DNA of 64,000 bases from Bacteroidetes Order II. bacterium (GCA_016788705.1 JAEUSQ010000059.1:111814-175813), one strand, 5' to 3'; shown: positions 21,074 to 30,356, numbered from the stretch's first letter. A program made the numbers and translations. The notes: generated by a model not told the origin, from the sequence alone.

Positions 21074-22411
21074 TTATTTAAGCAAGGTAAGAGGTCGGGT
21101 GGTATGGAAGGTTTCGCCAGAAAGCCGGACGAAGTACGTTCCAGCGGGTAGGTTACCAGCGTTGATACGCACGGTTTGTAAGGCATTGGCCGGAACCGAA
21201 CCGGTAAACAAGGCCTGAACAGACTGTCCCAAGAGGTTAACCAGCGTAAGTGTGACGGATTGGCCTTGCTTTACCGAAAACGTGACGTTTGCACTTGGAT
21301 TAAAGGGGTTGGGATACGGGGCACTCAGGTAGAACGCGGTAGGTAGTGGGTTTTCCTCGCGATCGGAAAGTGTAGCCAAAGAATTGGTGGTATTCACCGA
21401 TACGATGCCATTGTTGGTAGCCATGGCAAAAATAGTGGCCGTTCCATCGCCATTGATTCGTACATCCACATCTCCAGCGCCATTCCCATTGGCACTTGAG
21501 GCTGGATTGGCAATATCAAAAAAGCCATAGCTCCATCCCGTAGCAAAGGTATTGCTGAGATTGGCCACACGGATGCTATATTGTGCCCCAGCAGCACCAA
21601 TCGTTCCACTATAAGCAAAGGTGGCTAAAAACGTTTTCCCACCCGAAGAAAAAATCCGCAGGGCATTGTTGTTTACCGTCCCACCAATCGAAGCAGCCGG
21701 CAAGGTTCCGGCGACGGTCGCACTGGTTGTCTCATAATATTTAGGAGCGGTGCTGTTACCATTCACCACAAATCCTGCGCCATAAGGGAAAACGGAGGCC
21801 TGGTTACCGATGGTGGCATCGGTGCTGTATTCTGTTCCACTTAACACAGTCCCACTAGCCGGAAGCGTGAGTTTATATGCCTTGTTATTGGTCACACTTG
21901 CCACCCAAATGGCCAGGTTGCCCCCACTTACACTTCCGGTAACGGTTATTTTGTCGCCCAACCGAGCAGCGGCTGGGGTTTGGAAGGTATAGTGCGTGGC
22001 TTCAAGTTGGCTTTCTGTATCCCAGCGGTGGCAACGAAAGGGCGAGGCCGCATCCGAGTTTGCACTCACGTTACAGGCAAAGATTACTCCATCTTCACTT
22101 ACCCCAACATCATTCAGCACCAAAGCGCCGCCTGCTACACCTGTCAACGACAACTCGGCGGGAGAAGCCGCAGCACCCGTATTGGCATTTAAGATGTAAA
22201 TATGGTTGCCCGTATAACGCGAAACATAGTAGAGACGTTCATTTCCACCTACCACACCATAGGCCAAGCCACGGTATAAATCCAACGAGGAACTTCCTTG
22301 GCCAAGTCCGGGCATAGAACCATGCGCCAAACTCCAGTTGGTGGTGAACTGAGCATAAAGGGAAGTTGTTCCAAAGCATAACATTAAAATAAATGGTGTC
22401 AATGTTTTCAT
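21074..22411 (-). CDS. Secreted protein with C-terminal Por/T9SS-type sorting domain
   Basis: A 445-residue exported protein. The start at 22411 gives a signal peptide (MKTLTPFILMLCFGTTSLYAQ). The body (about 25-350) is a beta-propeller-like Asn/Thr/Gly-rich domain resembling the N-terminal part of its neighbour. The C-terminus shows PYPNPFNPSANVTF, GTYFVRLSGE and final LLK, the type IX sorting pattern. It lies 36 bases upstream of the larger sorting-domain gene and probably shares its transcript. Exact role unknown; a cell-surface propeller protein is inference. Confidence 0.82.
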   Translation of the reverse strand: MKTLTPFILMLCFGTTSLYAQFTTNWSLAHGSMPGLGQGSSSLDLYRGLAYGVVGGNERLYYVSRYTGNHIYILNANTGAAASPAELSLTGVAGGALVLNDVGVSEDGVIFACNVSANSDAASPFRCHRWDTESQLEATHYTFQTPAAARLGDKITVTGSVSGGNLAIWVASVTNNKAYKLTLPASGTVLSGTEYSTDATIGNQASVFPYGAGFVVNGNSTAPKYYETTSATVAGTLPAASIGGTVNNNALRIFSSGGKTFLATFAYSGTIGAAGAQYSIRVANLSNTFATGWSYGFFDIANPASSANGNGAGDVDVRINGDGTATIFAMATNNGIVSVNTTNSLATLSDREENPLPTAFYLSAPYPNPFNPSANVTFSVKQGQSVTLTLVNLLGQSVQALFTGSVPANALQTVRINAGNLPAGTYFVRLSGETFHTTRPLTLLK

Positions 22412-22648
22412 AGGATGGGTACGATTGAGGGTTAGCAGAAGATTAATATTTTGGAAATATAATTCCAAAATCAGACTTCTGAAAGGGCTTTTCCAAAAAA
22501 TAGGCAGGTAAGCAACTGGGAACACCCCATGGCTAAAGCAATATCTATAAATTTCCCGTTTTTTGTCTCATCTGTGGCAAAGTAGGAGGATAAAAAAAGG
22601 GAAGAAACGCCTTGTCTCTTCCCCACAAACCTGCAAGACGATGTTCGA

Positions 22649-23272
22649 TCAACGAATCAGGCTCAGACCTTCTTTGGCAGAAGTATCATCAGGTGCATAG
22701 AGCAAGACTTTATTAAACAATACCTTGGCTTCGTTTCTTTTACCGAGGTTAAACTTTGTCCAACCCAACATCAGCAAGCTGTAATAATCAAAAGGATACA
22801 TATTGAGCACTTTTTGAAGATATTTTTCCGCACGAGGATAATCTTTACGATAATAATAAGCCACCCCTGTTTGGTAATTTGCTTTTGAATGATTGGGGTC
22901 TATCTGGAGAATTGCCAAATATTGATTGAGCATGTCATTCCATTTTTCAAGTGCGTATGCAGGCTGAACGTACCCTAACCGGGCCTCGATGGACATCGGC
23001 ATTTGTTGGATACATTTTTCATAATAGCTTATTGATTCTTGGTACTTACCGTCTAAATAATAAAGCCAGCCCAAACGGAGGTTCATTTCATATGTATTGC
23101 TATACACCCGACGTAGCGAAGTGATTGCCGATGCATAATCCTTGTTATTCTCGGCGGTATAACTGCTCTTAAAAGCCTGTTGAACGTCCTGTGCATAAAG
23201 ATTATTTACGGATGTGAACAGGTAAAAAAATCCGATTAAACAGATAAAGGAAGTAAGTTTAAAGCGTTTCAT
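22649..23272 (-). CDS. Secreted TPR repeat protein (operon end)
   Basis: A 207-residue protein with a signal peptide (MKRFKLTSFICLIGFFYLFTSVNNLYA). Repeated TPR units (YYLDGKYQESISYYEKCIQ; LAILQIDPNHSKANYQTGV; YYRKDYPRAEKYLQKVL) cover about 35-195. Its ATG overlaps the stop of the preceding barrel gene by four bases, so both are translationally coupled. It is the last gene of the six-gene PqqD/ATP-grasp/decarboxylase operon and is likely a periplasmic adaptor for the barrel protein. Confidence 0.82.
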   Translation of the reverse strand: MKRFKLTSFICLIGFFYLFTSVNNLYAQDVQQAFKSSYTAENNKDYASAITSLRRVYSNTYEMNLRLGWLYYLDGKYQESISYYEKCIQQMPMSIEARLGYVQPAYALEKWNDMLNQYLAILQIDPNHSKANYQTGVAYYYRKDYPRAEKYLQKVLNMYPFDYYSLLMLGWTKFNLGKRNEAKVLFNKVLLYAPDDTSAKEGLSLIR

Positions 23273-24501
23273 GGTTTTATTTTAATTCCGGTTATGATCG
23301 CATGGTTTTGATAGGACGTGTTGGATTTTTCTTTGGCTTCCAACTGATAAACGCCGTACAATGAAACGTTGGGGGTTACAGGGAATTCAGCCATTAAGCC
23401 CCACTTTTTCGTCGTAAGATCCGGTGAATTGAGGAACAAACTTCCCTTATCTTCAGAAGCCAAAGGAACACGTCCAGCGTAATAGAAGGTAGTAAGGTTC
23501 AATTTCGGGTGAATTTGGGCCCAGATCCGGGCTTTCATCAAAAAGAAGACTTGGCTATTCTCCTCAAGTAAGGTATCATATTTATGCAATGCCACTTCAT
23601 TTTGCCAACCCAGCCATATGCGCCCTTTCCCCATTCGCGGCCAATACCCCACGGACAAGCCCACCTGTGTGGTCGTTGCACTGGAGTCCTTAACTGTAGC
23701 CCCTGCACTGGTTTGGAGTGCCGTTTGTAGGCGCGTCCAAGTTACCTGCGGGGTTATTTCCCAGCGAGTGGGGGCCCACCTCCAGCCTCCATATAACGCG
23801 AGGCCCTTTTGTTCCATGCCAAAGGTGTTGCTTTTGCCATTCATTCCAACCACATGCAGGGCTGTTTCGACGGTTTGGTTTGGCACAACGAGTCCTTGAT
23901 TCAGCAAATAATATTGGTACTGTTGATAACGAAATCCATTATTTTCCTGAGCGATGTACGCCCCTGCATGGTAGGCCTCCATCGTACGACCCAGTCGATG
24001 GCCTATGCCAAGGGTGCTCAATACCATGGGTTTAAGTCCTTCAAGGGTGCTTAACTTTGCACCCGGCTCTATATAAGTGAACATCCACTTTCGGTTAGGC
24101 TTCAGTCCCAATCGTGCTTGGTCTTCTGGCTCCATCTCTCTCGCTACTGCATTTGCCTCCAGACCACGATCCAGCAACAATAGCGTAAAGTAGAGGTATT
24201 CTTGTGTAATGGGTTCGGAGCCAAAATATGCCAAAGCTTTGCGAAAGTGTGGCAAGGCTTGCGTGTATTGCTTTTGGCGATAATACGCAATACCCAAATA
24301 CTGCCGGATCACAAAGGCATCATTGCCTTCCGCGAGGGCTTTTTCACAAATTTGTACCACCTCCTTCCAATGGGCTTTCTGAAAGGCGGCATCGGTTTGA
24401 TCCAAAATTTCCGGATAAGACAAGGACCTTTCTTGTGCCTTTACGTTTCCCCAAGTGGTGAACAGTAACAACAAATAGAGGCAAAGACGAATGGATTTCA
24501 T
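23269..24501 (-). CDS. TPR plus outer-membrane beta-barrel protein
   Basis: A 410-residue exported protein (signal peptide MKSIRLCLYLLLLFTTWGNVKA). Residues about 30-125 are TPR-like (IRQYLGIAYYRQKQYTQALPHFRKAL). From about 140 to 410 alternating strands with aromatic girdles (HAGAYIAQENNGFRYQQYQYYL; EITPQVTWTRLQ; ITGIKIKP at the end) suggest an outer-membrane barrel; the final residue is Pro rather than Phe. It starts 14 bases after the urea-transporter/M23 gene and overlaps the following TPR gene. This pairing suggests an outer-membrane pore or assembly factor for the operon's product. Confidence 0.78.
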   Translation of the reverse strand: MKSIRLCLYLLLLFTTWGNVKAQERSLSYPEILDQTDAAFQKAHWKEVVQICEKALAEGNDAFVIRQYLGIAYYRQKQYTQALPHFRKALAYFGSEPITQEYLYFTLLLLDRGLEANAVAREMEPEDQARLGLKPNRKWMFTYIEPGAKLSTLEGLKPMVLSTLGIGHRLGRTMEAYHAGAYIAQENNGFRYQQYQYYLLNQGLVVPNQTVETALHVVGMNGKSNTFGMEQKGLALYGGWRWAPTRWEITPQVTWTRLQTALQTSAGATVKDSSATTTQVGLSVGYWPRMGKGRIWLGWQNEVALHKYDTLLEENSQVFFLMKARIWAQIHPKLNLTTFYYAGRVPLASEDKGSLFLNSPDLTTKKWGLMAEFPVTPNVSLYGVYQLEAKEKSNTSYQNHAIITGIKIKP

Positions 24502-24515
24502 GTATTTTAAGTGGC

Positions 24516-26729
24516 TTATAATGCGGGAGAAATACGCCTTAAGGTAAGGTTTACGTTTCCAAATTGCCCCGAAAACGCCGTGATATGCCCTTGTACAATT
24601 TGGGTTTTAAAGGCATATTGTTGTTTTTTATGGCTTCCAATAAATAACTCGACCGATGAACGGACGGTGATATCCTGAGGTACTTCTTCGGGCGCTTCAT
24701 TGATGGCCGTAAATGCAGCTTTCCCCGTTACATGAAAAGGAGACCAGAAGTCAGAAATCCAGCGCCTTGGAGTTTGCCAGATTTGGTGGAGTGGTAACTC
24801 ATCAAAAACAGAAACCCCCCGATAAAATGCCAATAACACCTTATGACACCCCATATAAAAGGCAAATAAGTCACTTTTTCGGTCGCCTTCATAATGGGTA
24901 AAATAAAAAACGGTTCCATCATTCACAAAATAGGCTCGTGTACCCGAAGCAACTTCATGGAAGCAGGTCTTATTCCAAGCATCTGTTTCCACTTGCCAAT
25001 GGGTTACTTCGCCCTCCTTGTCTTCTCGTTGGAAAGAAACCGTTTGACCAGGGAGAAAAGCAAAAGCGGCAGCTAAACCTGCATGGGATTGGACAGCCGA
25101 TATCTGTTCTCCTTCTTCGGGATAGCCATATTGCCTTAGTGCTACCCCTTCTGTTGAATGGGTTAAATAGGCTGCGATGGGATACCGAAGGGTAGCAGCA
25201 CCAATATAAGGCGTGGCCTGTAGCTGAAAATGCAAATGAGGCTCTGGCGAACGTCCAGAATTCCCTACTACACCGAGACGTTGTCCGGTTTGTACAATAT
25301 CGCCAGTTTTTACACAAACCGTCCCCGCTTTCAAGTGGCTCAATTTGGAATAAAGGCCCTCTGCATGTTGGATAACCACTGTATTGCCCCAATTTTGCCC
25401 AAGATTGATCTGTCCGATTTCATTTTCGGGAATGTGGTCTTGTACAGCCACAACAACCCCATTTGCGGGTGCCAAAGCCGGAAGGTTATAACAATAATAA
25501 TTTTCTCGATGCATGCCGGGATACTCAAACGTTCTCCCTTCGGCATCCGTCTGATCGAAATCCCAAGCGTATTGCCAATGTTCCCGATGTGTAATTCCGC
25601 CATTATGCCCTTGCGATACACGCCATGTTCCAAAAAAGGGTAAATAAATTTGCTGCCAAACAAATCCTTTAAACCTTTGTTTTTGATTGTGATACGCATA
25701 TAAATTTTCTTCTGGCGAACGCAATTGTAACAAAACGGGTGCCAATACATCGGTACGATTAGAGAACTTAATGACGTACATCATAAAGCCAGTTGCCAGT
25801 GCAAAAGGCAACGAATATATAGGCACCTGAAACATCTTCGCGAACTCAGATAGTCCCGCATTCAACGTCATAACCAACGGAATAACGGCCATAGCGAGGC
25901 CATAGCTATGTACATTAGGAATAAAAAAGTACCCCCCCAGCGCCAAGGTTGTCAGGACGTAATTAAACCCTAATGTGCCGTAATTTAAGGTTGTGAGGTC
26001 CATACCCAACATCCATTGCGAACCATAGCCCAGCAAAAAACCCATAATGGAAAGCGAAAACAAAATACGCGAAGCAACCAACAATCCCAGTGCAATCAAA
26101 AGCCCGGCAAACCAATTGTTCTGGAACAAAATGGCAGCCAACGAACGCAAATAACCTTCCATTAAACTGGGTAATTGCACCCCTAAAAAGGCTTCATAAG
26201 CCTGAACCAATCCACTTCCACCCCATTTATAAAGTTCATTGAGGGTATAGATAGAACCGGTACTCCACTCCAGCAAAGCAAATTGCCGCGAGGCCACTTC
26301 CATCATCCAAATACCCAACACAAAAGGCAGGCTGAGTACCGGAACTCCCCAATGCGAGAGGCCGTAATGTAGCGCAACCCCTATTACGAGCGTAAACATA
26401 CAAGCCGCTACCAACAAAAGGACAAAAGGGAAATTTACCTGAAATAAAAGGGCCAACCCAAAAACGACCAACAGGCTATTAAGCCCCAACATGCCGCCAC
26501 GGATAAGCGATTTATCGAATCCGGCGATCCACGCCAGAGCATGTGTGAGCCAAATGGCCGGAAGCCCCCAACGCCCCACTTCCCAATTGGTGAAAGAGGC
26601 CACCATCACCATAACCGAAAGTACACGGCTTTGGGAGAAAAACAGTTGGCCATAGCTGTTCAGGGTACTCTCTAACCACAAGGGCCACAACCGCCAGATT
26701 TTCAGCAACAATTGGGATGTTTTGGGCAT
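24516..26729 (-). CDS. Urea-transporter domain fused to M23 peptidase
   Basis: A 737-residue membrane protein. Residues about 20-330 match the urea transporter family: YGQLFFSQSRVLS, LIRGGMLGLNSLLVVFGLAL, and a second half-repeat starting near 190 (LAAILFQNNWFAGLLIALGLL) with FNYVLTTLALGGYF. Residues about 365-525 form an M23/LytM metallopeptidase with a HWQYAWDFD motif (His384, Asp390), His465 in KLSHL and HLH (498-500), so the zinc ligands appear intact. The C-terminal 200 residues are a beta-rich domain of unknown type. It starts 16 bases after the PLP decarboxylase gene in the same operon. The domain order suggests a small-solute channel combined with a wall-cutting enzyme in the periplasm. 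Confidence 0.86.
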   Translation of the reverse strand: MPKTSQLLLKIWRLWPLWLESTLNSYGQLFFSQSRVLSVMVMVASFTNWEVGRWGLPAIWLTHALAWIAGFDKSLIRGGMLGLNSLLVVFGLALLFQVNFPFVLLLVAACMFTLVIGVALHYGLSHWGVPVLSLPFVLGIWMMEVASRQFALLEWSTGSIYTLNELYKWGGSGLVQAYEAFLGVQLPSLMEGYLRSLAAILFQNNWFAGLLIALGLLVASRILFSLSIMGFLLGYGSQWMLGMDLTTLNYGTLGFNYVLTTLALGGYFFIPNVHSYGLAMAVIPLVMTLNAGLSEFAKMFQVPIYSLPFALATGFMMYVIKFSNRTDVLAPVLLQLRSPEENLYAYHNQKQRFKGFVWQQIYLPFFGTWRVSQGHNGGITHREHWQYAWDFDQTDAEGRTFEYPGMHRENYYCYNLPALAPANGVVVAVQDHIPENEIGQINLGQNWGNTVVIQHAEGLYSKLSHLKAGTVCVKTGDIVQTGQRLGVVGNSGRSPEPHLHFQLQATPYIGAATLRYPIAAYLTHSTEGVALRQYGYPEEGEQISAVQSHAGLAAAFAFLPGQTVSFQREDKEGEVTHWQVETDAWNKTCFHEVASGTRAYFVNDGTVFYFTHYEGDRKSDLFAFYMGCHKVLLAFYRGVSVFDELPLHQIWQTPRRWISDFWSPFHVTGKAAFTAINEAPEEVPQDITVRSSVELFIGSHKKQQYAFKTQIVQGHITAFSGQFGNVNLTLRRISPAL

Positions 26730-26745
26730 GACACAACTTGTTTTT

Positions 26746-28104
26746 TTAATGGACCAATTCCATCAGGTGTTCAGGAGTAGATTCGTTCATGACGAGGTCG
26801 TCTAAGGTCTCGGCGGCACGGATAATGTGTGGTTTCCCATCCATATCCAATAGCACCACATTCGGGCGCAGTGTGATAAACTGCATCCATTGTGTCATGT
26901 TATAGGCACCAACCCGATGTACCACCACCTGATCTCCTCGGTTGAGGGGTGGGAGTTTAATATGCTCGCGGATCACATCAATGTTCATACACAAAGGGCC
27001 ATATAATACGGCATCTTCTCCATATTGGCCGCAGGCTTGCGCTGTCGAAATGGTATGTTCGTACCAAAAAGCGGTAAAAAGGATGTTGACACCAAAGTCT
27101 AATATGGTGGCGCGGCGACCATCCGAGAGCCGTTTATTGGCAATAACCGATCCCAAAAGATATCCTGCATCATCCACCAGTGCCCTTCCCGTTTCCAAGA
27201 TTAAGGTGGGTAATTGCCCTGCCTGAAATCCAGCATTCAGCAAGACATCTGTAATGGCCTCGGCATAGTCGTGAAAAGAAGGCGCCGCATCTGTCCCATT
27301 CAAATAGGCCCCACGCAAGGTATTTTTGGTGGCAAACCCCCCACCCAGATCCAGATACGAGAGCGAGTGCCCAAAGTGTTCGGCGATATGAAGCGCCAGT
27401 TTGGATAATTTTTCCGCTGCTATTCGGTAAGCATCTGTCGAAAGCATAAAGGTGCCAATATGACAATGTAAACCCAGCAACTCCAAAATGCCGCCTGTCA
27501 TAATTTTCTGAACGGCTTCCATTGCCTGTCCAGATTCATAGTTGAACCCAAAACGATCCCAGGTGGGGTACACACCCGTATCCATATTGACACGAATCGC
27601 CACTTTTGGCTTGATGCCCAGTTCAACGGCCACCATAGACAACATATTCAGTTCATCAAAGTGGTCTATATGAATTAAAGCACCATGCTGAACCGCCGTT
27701 CTCAGATCATCTTCGGTTTTTTCCGGACCATTGAAGATAATTTTATTGCCCGGAACACCATTTCGCAAGGCTTTTTCAAACTCGAACCGAGAAACCACCT
27801 CCGCCCAAGAACCTTCTTGATGGAAAACCTGACAAACCGCATTCAGGTAATTGGTTTTATACGACCACGCAAATTGCACTTTGGGATAACGGGTGGAAAA
27901 TGCACGGTAGGCCGCTTTATAGGTTTGGCGCAGGGTCCGCTCGGAAATCACAAATAACGGAGAGCCATAATCGGCGATTAACTCTTTGACGGCCATGCCA
28001 TCTATATGGGTAAAAGGCTTGAACCCTGGAGAAGCCCCAAACTTTTGGGTGATGGTACTGTTGAGCATCCGGATTATCGGACGTTCATATCTTAGTTTAG
28101 ACAT
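26746..28104 (-). CDS. Type III PLP-dependent decarboxylase (DapDC/ODC-like)
   Basis: A 452-residue fold-type III enzyme. The start at 28104 (MSKLRYERPI) is chosen over 28233, whose extra residues overlap the ATP-grasp gene. PLP-binding Lys83 lies in FAWSYKTNY; HCHIGTF (213-219) and DLGGGF (253-258) bind the cofactor; ETGRALV (304-310) is the phosphate-binding arm of diaminopimelate/ornithine decarboxylases. The motif corresponding to CESxD is CMNID (372-376), and GAYNM is near 400. The family decarboxylates meso-diaminopimelate, lysine, ornithine or arginine; the substrate cannot be chosen by eye. A housekeeping LysA role is unlikely because it sits between an ATP-grasp gene and a urea-transporter/M23 gene. 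Confidence 0.86.
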   Translation of the reverse strand: MSKLRYERPIIRMLNSTITQKFGASPGFKPFTHIDGMAVKELIADYGSPLFVISERTLRQTYKAAYRAFSTRYPKVQFAWSYKTNYLNAVCQVFHQEGSWAEVVSRFEFEKALRNGVPGNKIIFNGPEKTEDDLRTAVQHGALIHIDHFDELNMLSMVAVELGIKPKVAIRVNMDTGVYPTWDRFGFNYESGQAMEAVQKIMTGGILELLGLHCHIGTFMLSTDAYRIAAEKLSKLALHIAEHFGHSLSYLDLGGGFATKNTLRGAYLNGTDAAPSFHDYAEAITDVLLNAGFQAGQLPTLILETGRALVDDAGYLLGSVIANKRLSDGRRATILDFGVNILFTAFWYEHTISTAQACGQYGEDAVLYGPLCMNIDVIREHIKLPPLNRGDQVVVHRVGAYNMTQWMQFITLRPNVVLLDMDGKPHIIRAAETLDDLVMNESTPEHLMELVH

Positions 28105-28153
28105 CGTATTGCTATTTTGAAAGTTAAGAAGCGGGGGTAATGATCTGGTAGGA

Positions 28154-29236
28154 TTACCAGTAAAACGCCTGAAGTTTTGGACGATGTTCCAGCGTCCCTT
28201 GTGTAGAGAATGTCGCAAAGTCACGAAGTTCACAGATCATATCAAAGGCGTAGCGGATAAACATTTTTCCGACTTCATAACCCACCATTGGCGGCACTTC
28301 TTCACCAAACGCCAGCCGAACCAAGGCCTCGGGGTGGTTTTGTCCGCAAGCAGCAGAAAGATATACCCAGGCAGGAAAGCGGGGATTGATCTCGATCAGG
28401 TACACCTTACCCGTTTTTTCTTCTTTGATCAGTTCCAACTCCATGCCCCCTGCCCATTTTGTCTTGTGCATAACCCGCTCGGCCATCTTTAATAGGACGT
28501 TATCACGGATAGAGATTCCGGCCCAAGCTTTTCCCGCCTGAGTGATGTAGGTCTTGCGCATGGCTACCGCCCCAATCAGCACCCCTTTTCCATCTCCCAA
28601 AGCCGTCACATTTAGCTCCTGACCCGTAATGTGCGCTTGCACGACCACTGGAGTCCCCCATTTGGCAGCCAGTTTGTAATAGTACTGAATGGCCTCGGCC
28701 TCCGAGTGGGCGGTATAGGCTTCGTAGTATTTGCCCTTTACAACCACAGGATATTCAAACGTCCGAAGGGTTTTTACGAATTCCGGAATTGAATAAACTG
28801 TTTCGGAGTATGGAACCAGAATCCCGTGCGCTTCGCCAAATTGGTTCAGCTGATGCTTGAACCGCTCCTCAAATTGCGCCAACGTTGGTAAAAACGTTTT
28901 TATCCCCATATCCGAAAGAAAAGATTTAAGTTTAATAAATCCAGTAATTTCGGCATCCAATGTTGGGATAATCATATCCATTTGCTCTTGCTCGTGTATC
29001 ACCAAAAGACGGTCTAACAACACCTGATGGCCATTAGAGGGATAAGGAATCTGATAGACTACATCCACCCATTCGTTCATGTATATCCCAGGATCTAAGG
29101 CTTCATACGCCAATCCCACAATCCGTACATCAAAATAAGTACTTTCACGAAGTGCCCGAATAACGGAAATACCCGGCCCTGGACTGTCTATGGCATTGAG
29201 ACCTGTAACAGCGATGGTATAAAGGGGCTTGCTCAT
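28154..29236 (-). CDS. ATP-grasp ligase (carbamoyl-phosphate-synthase-like)
   Basis: A 360-residue single-chain ATP-grasp protein. An N-terminal Rossmann-like domain (TIAVTGLNAI; DMIIPTLDAEI) is followed by the ATP lid PVVVKGKYYEAY (Lys167), the hinge VVQAHITGQELNV, and the metal site MELELI (Glu267/269) with IEINPRFPAW (Glu282, Asn284). All expected ATP and Mg ligands are there. Such enzymes form amide or thioester-like acyl-phosphate-driven bonds between a carboxylate and an amine. It overlaps the PqqD-like gene by four bases (ATGA) and precedes the decarboxylase by 49 bases. Substrate unknown; joining an amino acid made by the neighbours is a reasonable inference. Confidence 0.88.
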   Translation of the reverse strand: MSKPLYTIAVTGLNAIDSPGPGISVIRALRESTYFDVRIVGLAYEALDPGIYMNEWVDVVYQIPYPSNGHQVLLDRLLVIHEQEQMDMIIPTLDAEITGFIKLKSFLSDMGIKTFLPTLAQFEERFKHQLNQFGEAHGILVPYSETVYSIPEFVKTLRTFEYPVVVKGKYYEAYTAHSEAEAIQYYYKLAAKWGTPVVVQAHITGQELNVTALGDGKGVLIGAVAMRKTYITQAGKAWAGISIRDNVLLKMAERVMHKTKWAGGMELELIKEEKTGKVYLIEINPRFPAWVYLSAACGQNHPEALVRLAFGEEVPPMVGYEVGKMFIRYAFDMICELRDFATFSTQGTLEHRPKLQAFYW

Positions 29237-29478
29237 GATGCCTCCAAGATTTGATAGTGGCGTAATACGTCAAAAAAATCGGACACGTCTTTCTCGATAG
29301 TGGCAAGATCGGCATCATACCGATGCTCAATCTCCCGCACCACTTCGGCTGTGGTTTGGCCTTGTCGCAATAACCGGAGAATTTCCGCTCCAACCGGATT
29401 GACCGAGAAGGAGTCACCACGCTCGGCGTGAAAGACGAATCCACCTTCGCTAACGGCTACATTTGGATTTATGGTCAT
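29233..29478 (-). CDS. PqqD-like small protein, first gene of operon
   Basis: An 81-residue protein matching the PqqD fold: an N-terminal beta pair (GGFVFHAERGDSFSVNPVGAEIL), the helix pair RLLRQGQTTAEVVREIEHRY, then DLATIEKDVSDFFDVLRHYQIL. PqqD proteins bind leader peptides or act as carrier/adaptors for modification enzymes (RiPP recognition elements). No precursor peptide is obvious within the 500 bases upstream. Its last bases overlap the ATP-grasp start, so the two proteins are probably made together and interact. Confidence 0.84.
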   Translation of the reverse strand: MTINPNVAVSEGGFVFHAERGDSFSVNPVGAEILRLLRQGQTTAEVVREIEHRYDADLATIEKDVSDFFDVLRHYQILEAS

Positions 29479-29871
29479 GGCTTTAGGGGTTTAGATGGTT
29501 TAGCGTTTCTGGTTATAAGAAACGAACATAAACAGTAAAGATGGTTTAGAAGTACCTACACAAGTCCCGATAATGTATGACAAAATTGTCACAAACATTT
29601 ATTTGAAGGCGCCATACCAATGCAAGACGGGCAAAAATTAAGAATGCACGTTTATTTCAATCCCAAAGAGATTGGATGTTTATAGGGATTTTAGATGTTT
29701 GTAGAAATTGGTTCAAAGCAATGGATACGGCTCGTATGTAGGATGCCATTGGTTATAAACATGGGAACATTGGAACCCGTTGGGTTCTATCGGGTGTAAA
29801 GTGGCGAATCTATTAACCGATGCTAGGCGGATTAATACCCGATTTTGGCCCCTCACATACGGTACTAAAAC
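29479..29871. promoter_or_regulatory. Upstream region of the PqqD operon
   Basis: About 390 bases before the operon's first gene, with no coding sequence seen. It must hold the operon promoter; no clear conserved boxes or palindrome were found by eye. Confidence 0.45.
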
Positions 29872-29899
29872 AAAAAAAGGAGCCGTACCAAGACGCTCC
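29872..29899 (-). terminator. Terminator of the small membrane protein gene
   Basis: On the minus strand GGAGC/GCTCC (stem at 29895-29899 and 29879-29883) is followed by seven T. It separates the 72-residue gene's transcript from the PqqD operon. Confidence 0.75.
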
Positions 29900-30000
29900 C
29901 CTGCTATTTAGGTGATATTCTAAAATCTTTTGAGATCAGGAAATCCTACAAATGGATCATCACAACCATTGTGGATAAAACAACGTGACGATTAAGAATC

Positions 30001-30219
30001 TTAGTTTGTGTGAAGCGAAATCGCATTATTTTTCCGGCGGTCACATTCTTCTGGCTTTCGGCCGCAGGCCCCACAGGCCAATCCTTCTTTGTTCAACATC
30101 GGATTGTTTGTGGCACAGGTACCATGAAATTCGCCATCTTTTTTAAATAATACGCGGACGCTCATCAGGGCAAACGCCACGCCCAGAATGAGCAGGGTTG
30201 CAAACAATACAGGTAACAT
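30001..30219 (-). CDS. Small conserved membrane protein with Cys motif
   Basis: A 72-residue protein. One TM segment covers residues 4-22, then a tail with FKKDGEFHGTCATNNPMLNKEGLACGACGRKPEEC contains four Cys as C-x15-C-x2-C-x7-C. This layout recurs in short 'membrane or secreted' proteins of Bacteroidota, often near ApbE/Nqr or respiratory genes, which suggests metal or redox binding near the membrane. Function is unestablished. Terminator follows about 100 bases downstream. Confidence 0.7.
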   Translation of the reverse strand: MLPVLFATLLILGVAFALMSVRVLFKKDGEFHGTCATNNPMLNKEGLACGACGRKPEECDRRKNNAISLHTN

Positions 30220-30356
30220 AAGATATAGGCTTGGTTATCGTTGGCATACCAAACGTTTCCCACCCAAACAGGTTCCGATCCTGAATCGTTTTTTGCTTAA
30301 GTGGATGTGCTTAGGCTTTTAGAGGCGACGAAAACACCCTGAATCGGGGCGATTTT

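Noticed and set aside
26746..28104. Housekeeping lysine biosynthesis gene lysA
   Set aside because: The motifs fit the superfamily, but the surrounding operon of PqqD-like and ATP-grasp genes argues for a dedicated role; the CESxD site is changed to CMNID.
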